Made by a program: the position numbers and the translations under genes | Part shown: piece by piece, positions 50,871-61,452 of the stretch | How positions within the stretch are numbered: position 1 is the first letter of the stretch | How the letters are laid out: every line of letters begins with the position of its first letter | Assembly: GCF_001591385.1 (NCBI RefSeq) | Contig: NZ_BCUU01000008.1 | Location: forward strand, 28,670 to 92,669 | Reading direction: 5' to 3' | DNA length: 64,000 nt | Origin: Variovorax soli NBRC 106424 | Lineage (GTDB): Bacteria > Pseudomonadota > Gammaproteobacteria > Burkholderiales > Burkholderiaceae_C | Notes under the pieces: model-generated | Databases searched by the model: none | Told to the model about the DNA's origin: nothing | What the model saw: the letters and a program-made list of their open reading frames with translations, nothing else

Positions 50871-51038
50871 GGGAAGCCCTTTTGCTGTCACACATCAAGG
50901 CACCCGCTCAGGGAGGAAAAGCGGGGAGCGGCAAGCCGCCCACCAACGAATTTAACAAAGCGGCCAGGATCTTTCAAGCAAGATCACCAATCGACTTAGT
51001 TGGCGCACGTCGGATCGCGAGTACTTTGGTTCTCGTAA

Positions 51039-52136
<1,098 letters not shown>

Positions 52137-52146
52137 GCCGCGCGCC

Positions 52147-53307
52147 ATGCGCATCTTCGAGATCAGCAGCACCAAGGTCACCGAGCACCAGGCGCTGGCG
52201 CCGCTGGCCCTGCCCGGCGCCTGCCAGAACGCCTACCTGTGGATTTCGCTGACGCGGGACGAACTGCGCGGCACGCTGGCCGACGTGCAAGCCATCCTGC
52301 AGTCGCTGTGTGGCACGCAGCTGGTCGACCTGCACGTGAGCGACCTGCTCAACGAGCAGCTGCCTTCGCACTACGACTACACCTCGGACTACGACCTGCT
52401 GGTCATCCGCCGGCTCGCCGTCGCGACCGATAAGGCCGACGGCGCGCCGGCACCTGCCGCCCAACCGGTCCAGGAACCCATTGCGAAGACGCCGCGCCCC
52501 GCCGGAGGGCCGCCGGCACTGCGGCGCATCGACACCCGGCCCGTGGGCTTCGCGGTGTTCGACCGCGTCCTGCTGTCCATCCATCCGCAAGGCAACCAGG
52601 TGCGCGACACCTTCGCGGACAAGCTGGTGGCGGTGGCGGCGGGCGCGTCGGCGCCCGCGCTGGACGAGCGCGCCACCTCGACACGGCTGCCGACCAGCCC
52701 GGCCGACCTGATGCTGCGGGTGGTCAACCACATCGTGGACGGCTACCTCGATCTGCGGCGCGAGCTCTCCCGGCAGCTCGACCACTGGCAGACCGAACTC
52801 ACCGATGCCCGCAGCCGCTTCAACAACTGGAGCGCGCTCATGAAGGCGCGCCAGTCGCTGCGGCACCTGCTCGAAATCTGCGAGGACCAGCGGGATGCCG
52901 TGCAGGACTGGATCGACGAGATCGAGACATTGCCGCCGCCTTCCGCAGCTGCGGCAGGCCGTGAGCGCGAACTGGTGCTGGTGCGCAGCCGCGACGTGCT
53001 CGAACACATCGAGCGGGTGCTGCACCACGTGCGCCGGCTCGAGCTGGACGCCGAGACGGCCGTGCAGATGCACTTCAGCATCCAGAGCCACCGCACCAAC
53101 GACATCATGCGGGTGCTCACCGTGCTCACCGCGGTGTTCCTGCCGCTGAACCTCATCGCCGGGATCTTCGGCATGAACTTCGACACCATTCCGCTGCTGC
53201 ACAAAGCCGACGGCTTCTGGATCGCCATGGCCGCGATGCTGGTCATCGCGCTGGTGCTGGTCGCAGTGTTCTGGCGCAAGCGCTACCTGGCGCGCACCAC
53301 CCAGTAA
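52147..53307 (+). CDS. CorA-like divalent cation transporter
   Basis: A 386-residue CorA/ZntB-type channel. A large cytoplasmic N-terminal domain is followed by two C-terminal membrane helices, and the first helix ends in the ion-selective GMN motif (GIFGMNFD, about 338-345). Residues about 95-125 are an Ala/Pro-rich linker not usual in CorA. It starts 10 bases after hemB. If HemB is of the magnesium type, a magnesium supply role is plausible, but this is inference. Confidence 0.92.
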   Translation: MRIFEISSTKVTEHQALAPLALPGACQNAYLWISLTRDELRGTLADVQAILQSLCGTQLVDLHVSDLLNEQLPSHYDYTSDYDLLVIRRLAVATDKADGAPAPAAQPVQEPIAKTPRPAGGPPALRRIDTRPVGFAVFDRVLLSIHPQGNQVRDTFADKLVAVAAGASAPALDERATSTRLPTSPADLMLRVVNHIVDGYLDLRRELSRQLDHWQTELTDARSRFNNWSALMKARQSLRHLLEICEDQRDAVQDWIDEIETLPPPSAAAAGRERELVLVRSRDVLEHIERVLHHVRRLELDAETAVQMHFSIQSHRTNDIMRVLTVLTAVFLPLNLIAGIFGMNFDTIPLLHKADGFWIAMAAMLVIALVLVAVFWRKRYLARTTQ

Positions 53308-53337
53308 GCAGCGCCGGGAAGCATCCCAGGAACGACA

Positions 53338-53367
53338 AAGCCGGCCAGCGCTTTCGCACTGGCCGGC
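53338..53367 (-). terminator. Probable terminator between convergent genes
   Basis: A 9-bp stem, GCCGGCCAG with CTGGCCGGC (53340-53348 with 53359-53367), has a 10-base loop. The minus-strand side ends in CTTTGTCGTT, only a weak T-run. It probably ends the small exported-protein gene and may also serve the CorA-like gene. Confidence 0.6.
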
Positions 53368-53405
53368 CCGGCTCTCGAAACCTGTCTAACTAACTCTCTG
53401 AGGAA

Positions 53406-53771
53406 TTACAGCTTGCTGCCGCTTTGCTTGGCGGCTTCCGCACGGGCGTCCACAGGGTTGGGCATCGTGGAGATGACCTTGCTGTTGACCTTCGAGCCTG
53501 CGGTCACGTTCTGGTCGGGCGCAGCGGCGGCACGGATGGCCTCGGCTTGCACGCCGGCACGGTCACGCGACACGGCGACCGTTTCCGGGCCGCGCGAGCC
53601 GCGAACCACGTTCTGGTCCTTGGCATTGGCAGCGGCGATGGCCTGGGCCTCGACGTCGGAGCGGCTCACGGCCGACACCGGCGCGTGCACGCCTTCGTAG
53701 GTTTCAGCCTGGGCGCCCGCAGCGGCGAGGGAGGCCAGAGCGACGGCGGCGAAAAGATGCGAAGTCTTCAT
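53406..53771 (-). CDS. Small exported repeat protein, paralogue 1
   Basis: A 121-residue protein with a signal peptide (about 1-22, ending in AQA). The mature part contains two copies of a helical repeat starting with Ser-Arg: AVSRSDVEAQAIAAANAKDQNV (about 34-55) and AVSRDRAGVQAEAIRAAAAPDQNV (about 66-89). Each is given here only to show the pattern SR, xxVxAxA, then DQNV. I do not recognise a function. It is followed upstream by a paralogue at 53839-54207. Confidence 0.78.
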   Translation of the reverse strand: MKTSHLFAAVALASLAAAGAQAETYEGVHAPVSAVSRSDVEAQAIAAANAKDQNVVRGSRGPETVAVSRDRAGVQAEAIRAAAAPDQNVTAGSKVNSKVISTMPNPVDARAEAAKQSGSKL

Positions 53772-53838
53772 GTCTAGGTCCTTGGAGGTCGGGTGTTGTT
53801 ATTGACCGTTGGGGGTGGAAAGCCTTGGCGGCCGGGAA

Positions 53839-54207
53839 TTACAGCGACGCTTGTTGCGACTGCTGGCGACGCACGGCCAGGGAGCCGTTCGTGTACTGCT
53901 GGGGGATCTGGCTGTTCACGAAGGCCTTGCGGTCCAGGTTTTGCAGCGGATCGTGAGCGGCGGCGACGGCCTGGGCGCGGACGGCGTTGCGATCCACGTT
54001 GCCGGCGACTTGCGTCACACCGGCGTTGGCCACGTCACCGTAGAGGTTGGTGCCGGCCTTGGCGGCAGCCACGGCGCCGGCTTGCACTTCGGCACGGCTG
54101 ACCTGGCTGTTCACGGTGATGACGCCTTGGTATTCCTCGGCGGAGGCGCCGGCGGCTGCAAACAGGGCAACGGCGGTGGCGGCGATGATCTTGCTGGCGG
54201 TGTTCAT
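53839..54207 (-). CDS. Small exported repeat protein, paralogue 2
   Basis: A 122-residue protein with a signal peptide (about 1-23, ending in ASAEE). It shares with its neighbour the QVSRAEVQAGAVAAAK type repeat (about 35-50) and a second copy, VDRNAVRAQAVAAAHDPLQN (about 71-90), then a Gln/Ser-rich end. Both genes have good ribosome-binding sites and lie 67 bases apart, so they are probably a tandem duplication. Function is unknown; the periplasm is the likely location. Confidence 0.78.
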   Translation of the reverse strand: MNTASKIIAATAVALFAAAGASAEEYQGVITVNSQVSRAEVQAGAVAAAKAGTNLYGDVANAGVTQVAGNVDRNAVRAQAVAAAHDPLQNLDRKAFVNSQIPQQYTNGSLAVRRQQSQQASL

Positions 54208-54469
54208 GATTCAGTTCCTTTGGATGTTCAACAAAAACTCGAACGGGTCTGGTGGGTGTAGCCGCCCTTCTTCGGGACGGCCTCCTCGCTCGGACTTGTT
54301 CACCCAGGCTTGCTGAATTGCTTGCCTGTGCAGCGAATTTTGGTGGAAATTTCTAGGGGGAAACCCTCGCAAATCGAATCACCGTGTTCATAGATTCGAA
54401 ACAATCAGGACAAGGAGCGATCAACATTCCTGGATTCACCCCAATCCTGAAACAATCCCACACAAGTAC
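54208..54469. other. Divergent intergenic region between exported-protein and LysR genes
   Basis: The gap has no gene of its own. It presumably carries the promoters of the paralogue pair and of the LysR gene. The right half (about 54340-54469) is AT-richer, but I saw no clear promoter or symmetric operator. Confidence 0.4.
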
Positions 54470-55387
54470 ATGGACAGTCTCGATCTCATCAAGACCTTTC
54501 GCGAAGTCGCTCAGCAAGGCAGCTTCTCCAGGGCCGCCGCCAAGCTGGGCATGTCGAAGGCGACGGTGAGCAAGTACATCGCCGAGCTGGAAGAGCGCTT
54601 CGGCGTGCGCCTCCTGAACCGGTCGACCCGCTCGGTCAGCCTGACCGATGCAGGCGCCCTGCTGCTGGAGCGCAGCACCCCGTTCATGGAAATGGTGGAA
54701 CTCACCCAGTCCGAATTGCAGGAACGGGCCAGCCAGCCCGCGGGCCGGCTGAAGATCTCGGCGCTGCACGGCATGGGCCAGGGCGACCTGCCCAACCTGC
54801 TGGCCGAATTCATGGGCCACTACCCCGAGGTGAACATCAGCCTGCACCTGACCAGCCGTTCGCTCGACCTGGTCGACGAGGGCATCGACGTCGCGCTCCG
54901 GCTGGGCCCCATCGAGGACCAGAACCTGATCGTGCGGCGGCTGGTGCAGGTCAATCTGGTTCTTTGCGCCGCGCCGCTCTATTGGCGCACGCACGGCATG
55001 CCCAGCACGCCTGCGGACCTGGCGGGCCATGTCGCGCTCACGGCCTCCAACGCCGGACTCAACCCGCAGTGGCGCTTCGAGGAAAACGGCCGCGCCATCG
55101 ACGTGCCGGTGAAAAGCCGCATGGACGCCACCGAGGGCGGGCCGCTGGTGCAGGTGGCCCTGCAAGGCTTCGGCATGGTCTACCTGCCCGCCCTGGTGGT
55201 GCAGCCCCACATCGACCGCGGGGAACTGGAGCCGGCGCTGGAGCCTTATGTGCGCAAGGACATGTGGCTGTATGCCGCCTACCTGCAGCGCAGGCACAAC
55301 AGCGCGGCGCTGCGCGCGCTGCTGGACTTCCTGGAAACCCGCATCGGCCAGCGCGCCAGGCAGCTGTCACGGCCCGCGCCCGTCTAG
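54470..55387 (+). CDS. LysR-family transcriptional regulator
   Basis: A 305-residue LysR regulator. The N-terminal helix-turn-helix (about 1-60) contains FSRAAAKLGMSKATVSKYIA, and the effector domain (about 90-290) contains LVDEGIDVALRLGPIEDQNL and a C-terminal ALRALLDFLETRI. It is convergent with the amidohydrolase gene. The target genes and inducer cannot be told from sequence. Confidence 0.93.
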   Translation: MDSLDLIKTFREVAQQGSFSRAAAKLGMSKATVSKYIAELEERFGVRLLNRSTRSVSLTDAGALLLERSTPFMEMVELTQSELQERASQPAGRLKISALHGMGQGDLPNLLAEFMGHYPEVNISLHLTSRSLDLVDEGIDVALRLGPIEDQNLIVRRLVQVNLVLCAAPLYWRTHGMPSTPADLAGHVALTASNAGLNPQWRFEENGRAIDVPVKSRMDATEGGPLVQVALQGFGMVYLPALVVQPHIDRGELEPALEPYVRKDMWLYAAYLQRRHNSAALRALLDFLETRIGQRARQLSRPAPV

Positions 55388-55393
55388 AGCCGC

Positions 55394-56311
55394 CTAGGAG
55401 CCCGGCGCGGGTGCCTTGAGTCCGAAGATCGCGGCCGCATTGCCCCAGGCCACGCGCTGTGCCAGCTCGGGCGGCAAGTCGCCCAGCCAGGTGCGGTAGC
55501 CGCGCATGATGTCGTCGTAGCTGTCCCAGCGCTGGTTGACCCAGGTGTCCGATCCGATCACGAAGCGCGTCGGGAAGCGCTCCATCAGCTTGCGCCACTC
55601 GGGGCACAGGCGCCCTCCCTCGGAGGTGAGGCCGGGCCGGTACGAGAGTTCACCCACCAGCAGCGGATAGCGTTCGAGCAGTTCGCGCACGCGCGCCACG
55701 GGTGCACCGCCGATGCCGGTGTGGGCCCAGATGAGCCGCAGCTTCTGCCCGCCGGAAGGCGACGCGGCCATCAGCAGGTCGATGGCGTCGTCGTCCACAT
55801 GCGCCAGCAAGGCCAGGTTGTTGCGCTCGGCCAGCTCGACCAGCTTGCGGGCCACCGGCCCCCGGGCGTTGGCGCTCTCGTAAAGATGGAATTCGCCGAT
55901 GCCGCGGAAGGGCCCGCTGGCGCTGCCTCGCGACAGCTCGCTGCGCACCATCTCGTAGATCGACTCGTCGCGAAACCAGTTGGTGTAGTCGGCGCGATTG
56001 CGATACACCCGCACGAATGGCACGACGGTGATGCCGGCACGGCCCGCCTCCTTCGACTCGGCCAGCGTGTGCGTGCCGGTGTTGGGCCGCGAATTGGCGA
56101 TGATGGCGCGCACCCCGTTGCGCTGCATGCGCGTCACCGCTTCGGCCGGTGGGTACGGGCCGGCGCGGCCATTCCAGGCCTCTTCGTTGTAGTGCAGGTG
56201 CGCATCGAAGATGGGGCCCGTGTAGTCCGCCGCCATGGCCGGATGAGCCGGCACCAGGCCCAGGCAGAACCCCGCGCCCAGCAGCAGCGACACGAGCGCG
56301 CTGCGCACCAT
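55394..56311 (-). CDS. Exported TIM-barrel amidohydrolase
   Basis: A 305-residue metal-dependent hydrolase with a signal peptide (about 1-27, ending in AMA). The metal-ligand motif DAHLHY follows directly, then [20 protein letters not shown] and [15 protein letters not shown], which supply further His and Asp ligands, in the order seen in amidohydrolase-related proteins. It starts seven bases after the dienelactone hydrolase gene, so the two form an operon. The substrate is unknown. Confidence 0.88.
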   Translation of the reverse strand: MVRSALVSLLLGAGFCLGLVPAHPAMAADYTGPIFDAHLHYNEEAWNGRAGPYPPAEAVTRMQRNGVRAIIANSRPNTGTHTLAESKEAGRAGITVVPFVRVYRNRADYTNWFRDESIYEMVRSELSRGSASGPFRGIGEFHLYESANARGPVARKLVELAERNNLALLAHVDDDAIDLLMAASPSGGQKLRLIWAHTGIGGAPVARVRELLERYPLLVGELSYRPGLTSEGGRLCPEWRKLMERFPTRFVIGSDTWVNQRWDSYDDIMRGYRTWLGDLPPELAQRVAWGNAAAIFGLKAPAPGS

Positions 56312-56318
56312 GACTTCT

Positions 56319-57002
56319 TCAGCCCAGGTGCTTCTGGAAGAAGGCCAGGGTGCGCTCGCGCGCCACGCTGGCCGCTTCGGCCTTGTACGAGCCGCGCTGG
56401 TCGCAGTTGAAGCCGTGGTCCGCGGCATACATGTGCACCACGACTTCGGGATGCGCCTTCTCGAAGGCCTGCACCGACTCCACGGGAATCCAGTGGTCCT
56501 TGTTGCCGAAGTGGGCCAGCACCGGCACCTTGGGCTGGCGGGCGACTTCCTCCGGTGTGGTCATGCCGCCGCCGTAGTACGGTACGGCGGCCGCCAGGCC
56601 GGTGAGGCTGCTGGCGGCCCGCCAGGTGAGCAGGCCACCCCAGCAATAGCCGACGATGCCGACCTTGCCGGCCTTGGCTGCGTAGTCCACCGCAGCCTGC
56701 AGGTCCTGCATGACGCCGGGCGCCGGCAGCGCCTCGACGGCCATCTTCAACGCGAAGCCGGCTTTCATGTCTTCTTCCGTGTAGCCCATCTCGACGTCCT
56801 GCTTCACGCGATGGAAGGTGGCCGGCGCCACGGCCAGGTAGCCGTCGGCCGCATAGCCGTCCGCCACCGAGCGGATGTGCGAGTTCACGCCGAAGATCTC
56901 CTGCACCACCACCACGGCGCCCTTGGGCGTGCCCACGGGTTCTGCCACATAGGCGGGAAAAGCAAAGCCGTCCTTCGCACGCAGTTCGATGAATTGACCC
57001 AT
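56319..57002 (-). CDS. Dienelactone hydrolase family protein
   Basis: A 227-residue alpha/beta hydrolase. The triad is Cys in VGYCWGG, Asp in GNKDHWIP and His in ADHGFNCD, which is the dienelactone-hydrolase form with cysteine as nucleophile. The ATG at 57002 follows GGAGCTTGA, so it is preferred over a TTG two codons earlier. The enzyme may act on cyclic lactones from aromatic catabolism, but no other catabolic gene is adjacent. Confidence 0.93.
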   Translation of the reverse strand: MGQFIELRAKDGFAFPAYVAEPVGTPKGAVVVVQEIFGVNSHIRSVADGYAADGYLAVAPATFHRVKQDVEMGYTEEDMKAGFALKMAVEALPAPGVMQDLQAAVDYAAKAGKVGIVGYCWGGLLTWRAASSLTGLAAAVPYYGGGMTTPEEVARQPKVPVLAHFGNKDHWIPVESVQAFEKAHPEVVVHMYAADHGFNCDQRGSYKAEAASVARERTLAFFQKHLG

Positions 57003-57081
57003 GTTCAAGCTCCTTGTCAGACACTGGTGTAATCGGCTGCGGTTTTAACCGACCCGAGCTTTTCGTGCAGGAGCGATTCGA

Positions 57082-57831
57082 ATGAACCCACCCATTGTCT
57101 TGATCACCGGCGGCAGCCGCGGCATTGGCGCCGCCACCGCCTGGCTGGCCGCGCAGCGCGGCTTCGCGGTGGCCATCAACTACGCGCGCCAGGCCGATGC
57201 GGCCCGCCAACTGGTGCAGCGCATCGAGGCCGCAGGCGGCCGCGCGATGGCGGTGCAGGCCGACGTGGGCGAGGAGGCCCAGGTGCTGCGCATGTTCGCC
57301 GAGGTCGACGCGAAGCTGGGCCGGCTGTCGGTCCTGGTCAACAACGCGGGCATCGTCGACATGAAGGCGCGCCTGGACGAGATGAGCGTCGAGCGGCTCG
57401 AGCGCATGATGCGCATCAACGTGGTGGGCGCCTTTGTCTGCGCGCGCGAGGCGGTGCGGCGCATGAGCACCCGGCACGGCGGCAGCGGCGGCGTCATCGT
57501 CAACCTGTCGAGCGCGGCGGCGCGCATCGGCTCGCCCGACCAGTACATCGACTACGCGGCCAGCAAGGGCGCCATCGACACGCTCACCGTGGGCCTGGCC
57601 AAGGAAGTGGCGGAGGAAGGCATCCGCGTGAACGGGGTGCGCCCCGGCCTGATCGATACCGAGATCCACGCCTCGGGCGGGGATGCCGACCGCGCCTTCC
57701 AGCTTGCGCACACCGTGCCGATGAAGCGCACCGGCACGGCGCAGGAAATCGCCAACGCCATCGTCTGGCTGATGTCGGACGAAGCGAGCTACGTGACCGG
57801 GACCACCATCGACGTAACCGGGGGCCGGTGA
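57082..57831 (+). CDS. Short-chain dehydrogenase/reductase
   Basis: A 249-residue classical SDR. The cofactor loop TGGSRGIGAAT (about 9-19), NNAG, the catalytic Ser in NLSSAAA and YxxxK in YAASKG are present, with a C-terminal VTGTTIDVTGGR. The Arg and Ser residues near the cofactor loop suggest NADP(H) preference. It is divergent from the dienelactone hydrolase gene and convergent with the HAD gene. The substrate is unknown. Confidence 0.93.
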   Translation: MNPPIVLITGGSRGIGAATAWLAAQRGFAVAINYARQADAARQLVQRIEAAGGRAMAVQADVGEEAQVLRMFAEVDAKLGRLSVLVNNAGIVDMKARLDEMSVERLERMMRINVVGAFVCAREAVRRMSTRHGGSGGVIVNLSSAAARIGSPDQYIDYAASKGAIDTLTVGLAKEVAEEGIRVNGVRPGLIDTEIHASGGDADRAFQLAHTVPMKRTGTAQEIANAIVWLMSDEASYVTGTTIDVTGGR

Positions 57832-57846
57832 AGCCCACCGGCGAAG

Positions 57847-58473
57847 TCAGCAGCCTAACTCGCGCAGCGCTGCGTGCACATCTTCGGGCGAGCGCACCTG
57901 GACGGCTTGCAGGCCGCACGCGCGGGCGCCCAGCACGTTCTCCTCGAGGTCGTCGAAGAAAAGCAGCGCGTGCGGCGGCATGCCGATCTCACGGCACACG
58001 TGCTCGAAGGCAGCGGGCTCGGGCTTGCGCAGGCCGATGTCCGACGAGGCGAAGACCTTGTCGAAGGCCGGCTCGACGCGCGGGAAGGCCGCACGCCAGG
58101 CGGCATGGTGGCTCTTGTTGGTGTTGCTGAAGGCGTGGCAGGGCAGCAGGCGCCGGGCGCGCTCGATGGCGTCCAGCGTCTGGCTGATCTCGCCGCGGAA
58201 GATGGCATTCCAGCCCGACTCGATCTGCACGTCGCTGGCGTCCAGCCGCAGCTTGCGGCGCAAGGTGTCGAAATACTGCGCGCCGGAGAGTTCGGCGCGC
58301 TCATGGCGCTGGTAGTCCTCGTCGTGCGAGAAGGCCTGGCGCAGGGCCGCGGGCGGCAAGGACGACATCGGCGCCCAGTGCGCCAGCGCATCGGCGAAGT
58401 CGAACTCGAACACGACGCCGCCCAGGTCGAACAGCAGGGCCTTCACCCGGCTGCGGTCGAATACCGCGCTCAT
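57847..58473 (-). CDS. HAD-superfamily hydrolase (subfamily IA)
   Basis: A 208-residue phosphatase-like protein. The nucleophile motif is LLFDLGGVV (Asp16), motif II is in AFSNTNKSH, motif III Lys is in GLRKPEP, and motif IV is FFDDLEEN. The DLGG form resembles YihX-type sugar-phosphate phosphatases. Its start overlaps the metallophosphoesterase stop codon by four bases. Confidence 0.92.
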   Translation of the reverse strand: MSAVFDRSRVKALLFDLGGVVFEFDFADALAHWAPMSSLPPAALRQAFSHDEDYQRHERAELSGAQYFDTLRRKLRLDASDVQIESGWNAIFRGEISQTLDAIERARRLLPCHAFSNTNKSHHAAWRAAFPRVEPAFDKVFASSDIGLRKPEPAAFEHVCREIGMPPHALLFFDDLEENVLGARACGLQAVQVRSPEDVHAALRELGC

Positions 58474-58934
58474 GGCACCAGGTGCTCGATGCGCGCGCTG
58501 ACCTGCGCGCCGTCGACGATCAGCTCGCCGGCGGAAATGGGCAGCGTGAAGCGGCGCGGGCCGGCACTGCCCGGGTTGACGTAGAGCACGCCCTCGCGCT
58601 CCTCGATCAGCGGCTTGTGCGAGTGGCCCGTCACCACCACGCGCACGCCGGCGCCGGCCGGGTCGATGTCCAGCAAGGCCAGGTCGTGCAGCGCGTAGAT
58701 GAAGAGTTCGCCCACCTGCAGGAAGTCCGTTTCCGGCACCTGCATCGCCCAGCCGTCCCGGTCGTTGTTGCCGCGCACCGCCGTCACCGGCGCGATTTGC
58801 GCCAGCTGGTCGAGGATGTCCTGCGAGCCGATGTCGCCGCCATGCACGATGTAGTCGCTGCCCTGCAGCCAGGCCAGCGCCTGCGGCCTGAGCAGGCCGT
58901 GGGTGTCCGAGATGAGTCCGATGCGCAGGCTCAT
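58470..58934 (-). CDS. YfcE-type metallophosphoesterase
   Basis: A 154-residue phosphodiesterase with all family metal motifs: ISDTHG (about 8-13), HGGDIG, GNNDRD, and VTGHSHKP near the C-terminus, followed by NPGSAGPRR. It is a cytoplasmic member of the YfcE/MJ0936 group. The start MSLRIGLIS lies seven bases after the lipoprotein stop codon, so the gene is the tail of the Mla-like operon. Confidence 0.93.
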   Translation of the reverse strand: MSLRIGLISDTHGLLRPQALAWLQGSDYIVHGGDIGSQDILDQLAQIAPVTAVRGNNDRDGWAMQVPETDFLQVGELFIYALHDLALLDIDPAGAGVRVVVTGHSHKPLIEEREGVLYVNPGSAGPRRFTLPISAGELIVDGAQVSARIEHLVP

Positions 58935-58941
58935 GGCTTCT

Positions 58942-59616
58942 TCACTGCGGCGACGACGATTGCTGCAGCTGGTCGGCCCATTGCACCACCTGCGCCACCA
59001 CGGCGTCGCTGGCGGCGGCCAGCGCCTTGACGCCGCCGGCCGCATCCGCGGTGGGTGCCGGCGCCTGCGCGCTGAAAGTGCGCTGGCCCAGCACCCGGTC
59101 GCCCGCGCCGGTGGTGTTCATCAGCGTGGCGCGCACGCGCACCATGCCCGAGCTGCTGCCGGCCGATTCGAAATACTGCGAGAACTCTTCCAGCGTGAGC
59201 CGCAGGCTGTTGGGCACCTTGCCCTGCACGCGCGCGATGTTGGTGCCCTCTTCCGCGCCCAGCACCACGCGGCGCTGCGCCAGCGCCTCGCGCAGCCGCT
59301 GCTCCAGCAGCCGGGTCGGCGGAACGCTCCAGCGCGCCAGCGAGTACGGGCGCAGCTCATTCGGGTCCGAATAGCCGAGCCGGTACAGGATCTGCGCGCC
59401 ATCCAGTCGGGCGGGCGCATCGATGTGCGGCAGCAGCATGGGGGGCAACTGGGTCGGCGAGACGGTGGCCGCGGAGACCGCGCTCGGCCCGGCACCGAAG
59501 TCGTACAGCGCGGCGCGCTGCGGCCGCTCGGGCAGCGCACCGCAGCCGGCCAGCAAGGCGGCGGCCAGGGCCAGCGCGGCGGCGAGAGGTGTCTTGCGAA
59601 GGGTCGTCGTCGTCAT
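58942..59616 (-). CDS. ABC transport auxiliary lipoprotein (PqiC-like)
   Basis: A 224-residue lipoprotein with a signal sequence and lipobox LLAGC (about 21-25). The mature part matches the ABC-type transport auxiliary family (DUF330/PqiC): YDFGAG, RLGYSDPNELRPYSLARWSVPP (split at its Pro) and LRLTLEEFSQYF. Such proteins sit in the outer membrane and work with MCE lipid transporters. It starts nine bases after the mlaD-like gene. Confidence 0.9.
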   Translation of the reverse strand: MTTTTLRKTPLAAALALAAALLAGCGALPERPQRAALYDFGAGPSAVSAATVSPTQLPPMLLPHIDAPARLDGAQILYRLGYSDPNELRPYSLARWSVPPTRLLEQRLREALAQRRVVLGAEEGTNIARVQGKVPNSLRLTLEEFSQYFESAGSSSGMVRVRATLMNTTGAGDRVLGQRTFSAQAPAPTADAAGGVKALAAASDAVVAQVVQWADQLQQSSSPQ

Positions 59617-59625
59617 GTCGGGCTT

Positions 59626-60597
59626 TCAGGGGCGTGCGGCCGTGGCAGGAACGGCAGGCACCGCAAAGCCGGGCTCGCCCGGACCGGGAATGGTCCTGCC
59701 AGTGCCGAACAGCAGCGACTGCGGGTTCTCGTTGATGTTTTCCGCGGCGCGGCCCAGCCGCCGCACCGCCACCGCCGTGTCGTCGGCCACGCGGTTCACC
59801 CGCGGCAGCGTGGTGGTGTTGAAGGAATCGAGCGCCTGACTCAGCCCCTCGGTGCTCGAGGCCAGCCGGTCGAGCGCGCCGCCTTCGGCGTTGATCCGCG
59901 TGACGGTGCTGTTGAGGTTGTTGGCCACGCGCGAAACGTCGCTGGCCGCCTTCTTGACGCCAGCCATGGTGCCGCGCGTGCTGTCCACCAGCGGCACGAT
60001 GCCGTCCTTCACGGTGGCGTCCAGCCGCTGGGTGAGCTGGTTGGCGCTGTGCGCGGCCTGCGCGATGTTCTCCAGCGCGTCGGCCACGCGCTTCTGGTTG
60101 GCGTCGCTCACCAGGGCGTTGACCTTCTGGGTTGCGTGCTCCACCTGGTCGAGGATGGCCTCGCCGCGCTCCTGCAGCCTGGCCAGCGACGAGGGCTTGA
60201 GCGGAATGCGGGGCGGGTTGCCGTTGTCGGGCAGCAGCGGCTCCTGCGAAGTGCCGTCGTCGTTCAGCGCAATGGCCGCCAGGCCCGTGACGCCCTGGTA
60301 GCTCAGCGCGGCATAGCTCGACTTGGTAAGCGGTACGCGCTGGTCCACCGAGATGCGCACGCGCACATTGCCGCGCACCTTGGGGTCGAAGTCGATGGAC
60401 TGCACCTTGCCCACCGAGATGCCGCGGTAGCGCACCGTGGCCTGCGGCTGCAGCCCGCTCACCGGATCGCTCGTGGACATTTCATAGATGTTGCGCACGG
60501 CCGTGTCGCGCGTGAACCAGAGCACCAGCGCCACGATCAGGCCGATCAGCCCGATGACGAATGCGCCGGCAACGAAGGCATGGGCTTTGTTTTCCAT
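59626..60597 (-). CDS. MCE/MlaD-family substrate-binding protein
   Basis: A 323-residue protein with one N-terminal membrane helix (about 8-28) and an MCE domain (about 38-120, with VRYRGISVGKVQSIDFD). A long helical region follows (about 150-290) that may form a tunnel in a hexamer, as in longer MCE proteins. It carries phospholipids across the periplasm with the ATPase and permease encoded just upstream. Confidence 0.94.
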   Translation of the reverse strand: MENKAHAFVAGAFVIGLIGLIVALVLWFTRDTAVRNIYEMSTSDPVSGLQPQATVRYRGISVGKVQSIDFDPKVRGNVRVRISVDQRVPLTKSSYAALSYQGVTGLAAIALNDDGTSQEPLLPDNGNPPRIPLKPSSLARLQERGEAILDQVEHATQKVNALVSDANQKRVADALENIAQAAHSANQLTQRLDATVKDGIVPLVDSTRGTMAGVKKAASDVSRVANNLNSTVTRINAEGGALDRLASSTEGLSQALDSFNTTTLPRVNRVADDTAVAVRRLGRAAENINENPQSLLFGTGRTIPGPGEPGFAVPAVPATAARP

Positions 60598-60603
60598 AGG
60601 TTC

Positions 60604-61452
60604 CTACCTTCCGGAGACAGAAGGCGGCTGGTGAAGGGCCTGCGCCGCACGCTGGCCCCGGCCGCCCAGGAAGTATTTCTGGATGAAGGGATGCGGATGG
60701 GCCATCACCTCGGCGGCGGTGCCGGTGACGACCACGTGCTGGTCGGCCAGCACCGCGATGCGGGTGCTGAGGTCGAACAGCGTGTCCAGGTCGTGCGTCA
60801 CCATCACCACGGTGAGGCCCAGTTCGCGGTGCAGGCTGCGCAGCAGGTCGCAGAAATCGTCCGCGCTCTCGGGGTCCAGACCGGCGGTGGGCTCGTCCAG
60901 CAGCAGCAGCGGCGCGTCCATGATGAGGGCGCGCGCCAGCGCCACGCGCTTGATCATGCCGCCCGAGAGGGCCGAGGGCATCTTGTGCGCATGCTCGGGG
61001 CCCAGGCCCACCATCTGCAGCCGCACCATGGCGGCGTCGCGGATCAGCTCGTCCGGCAGCACCTTGAGCTCGCGCAGCGCGAAGGCGATGTTGTCCAGCA
61101 CGTTGAAGGCCGAGAACAGCGCGCCGCGCTGGAACAGCATGCCCACCTTGGCCGCGCCGGCCGCGCTCAGCTCCATCGGCGGCGCGCCGAACACCGAGAC
61201 TTCGCCGCGCGTGGGCTTTTCCAGGCCCAGGATCTGGCGCAGCAGCACCGTCTTGCCGGTACCCGAGCCGCCCACCAGCGACAGCACTTCGCCGCGGTGG
61301 ATGTCCAGGTCCAGATCCTTGTGCACCACCTGCGGCTCGCGGCCCGGCGACTTGAACACGGTCCACAGCTTGCGGATCTCCACCGCGTTGCTGTCGCCGC
61401 CGCCGGCAGCCGCGCCGCCGTTCTGTGGGGAGGAAACGATGGGCTCTGTCAT
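60604..61452 (-). CDS. ABC transporter ATP-binding protein (MlaF-like)
   Basis: A 282-residue ATPase. Walker A is GGSGTGKT, the signature is ALSGGMIKRVALARAL, Walker B is LLLLDEPTAGLD and the switch His is in VTHDL. The MIKR form of the signature is typical of MlaF. The start overlaps the permease stop codon by one base. Confidence 0.95.
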   Translation of the reverse strand: MTEPIVSSPQNGGAAAGGGDSNAVEIRKLWTVFKSPGREPQVVHKDLDLDIHRGEVLSLVGGSGTGKTVLLRQILGLEKPTRGEVSVFGAPPMELSAAGAAKVGMLFQRGALFSAFNVLDNIAFALRELKVLPDELIRDAAMVRLQMVGLGPEHAHKMPSALSGGMIKRVALARALIMDAPLLLLDEPTAGLDPESADDFCDLLRSLHRELGLTVVMVTHDLDTLFDLSTRIAVLADQHVVVTGTAAEVMAHPHPFIQKYFLGGRGQRAAQALHQPPSVSGR

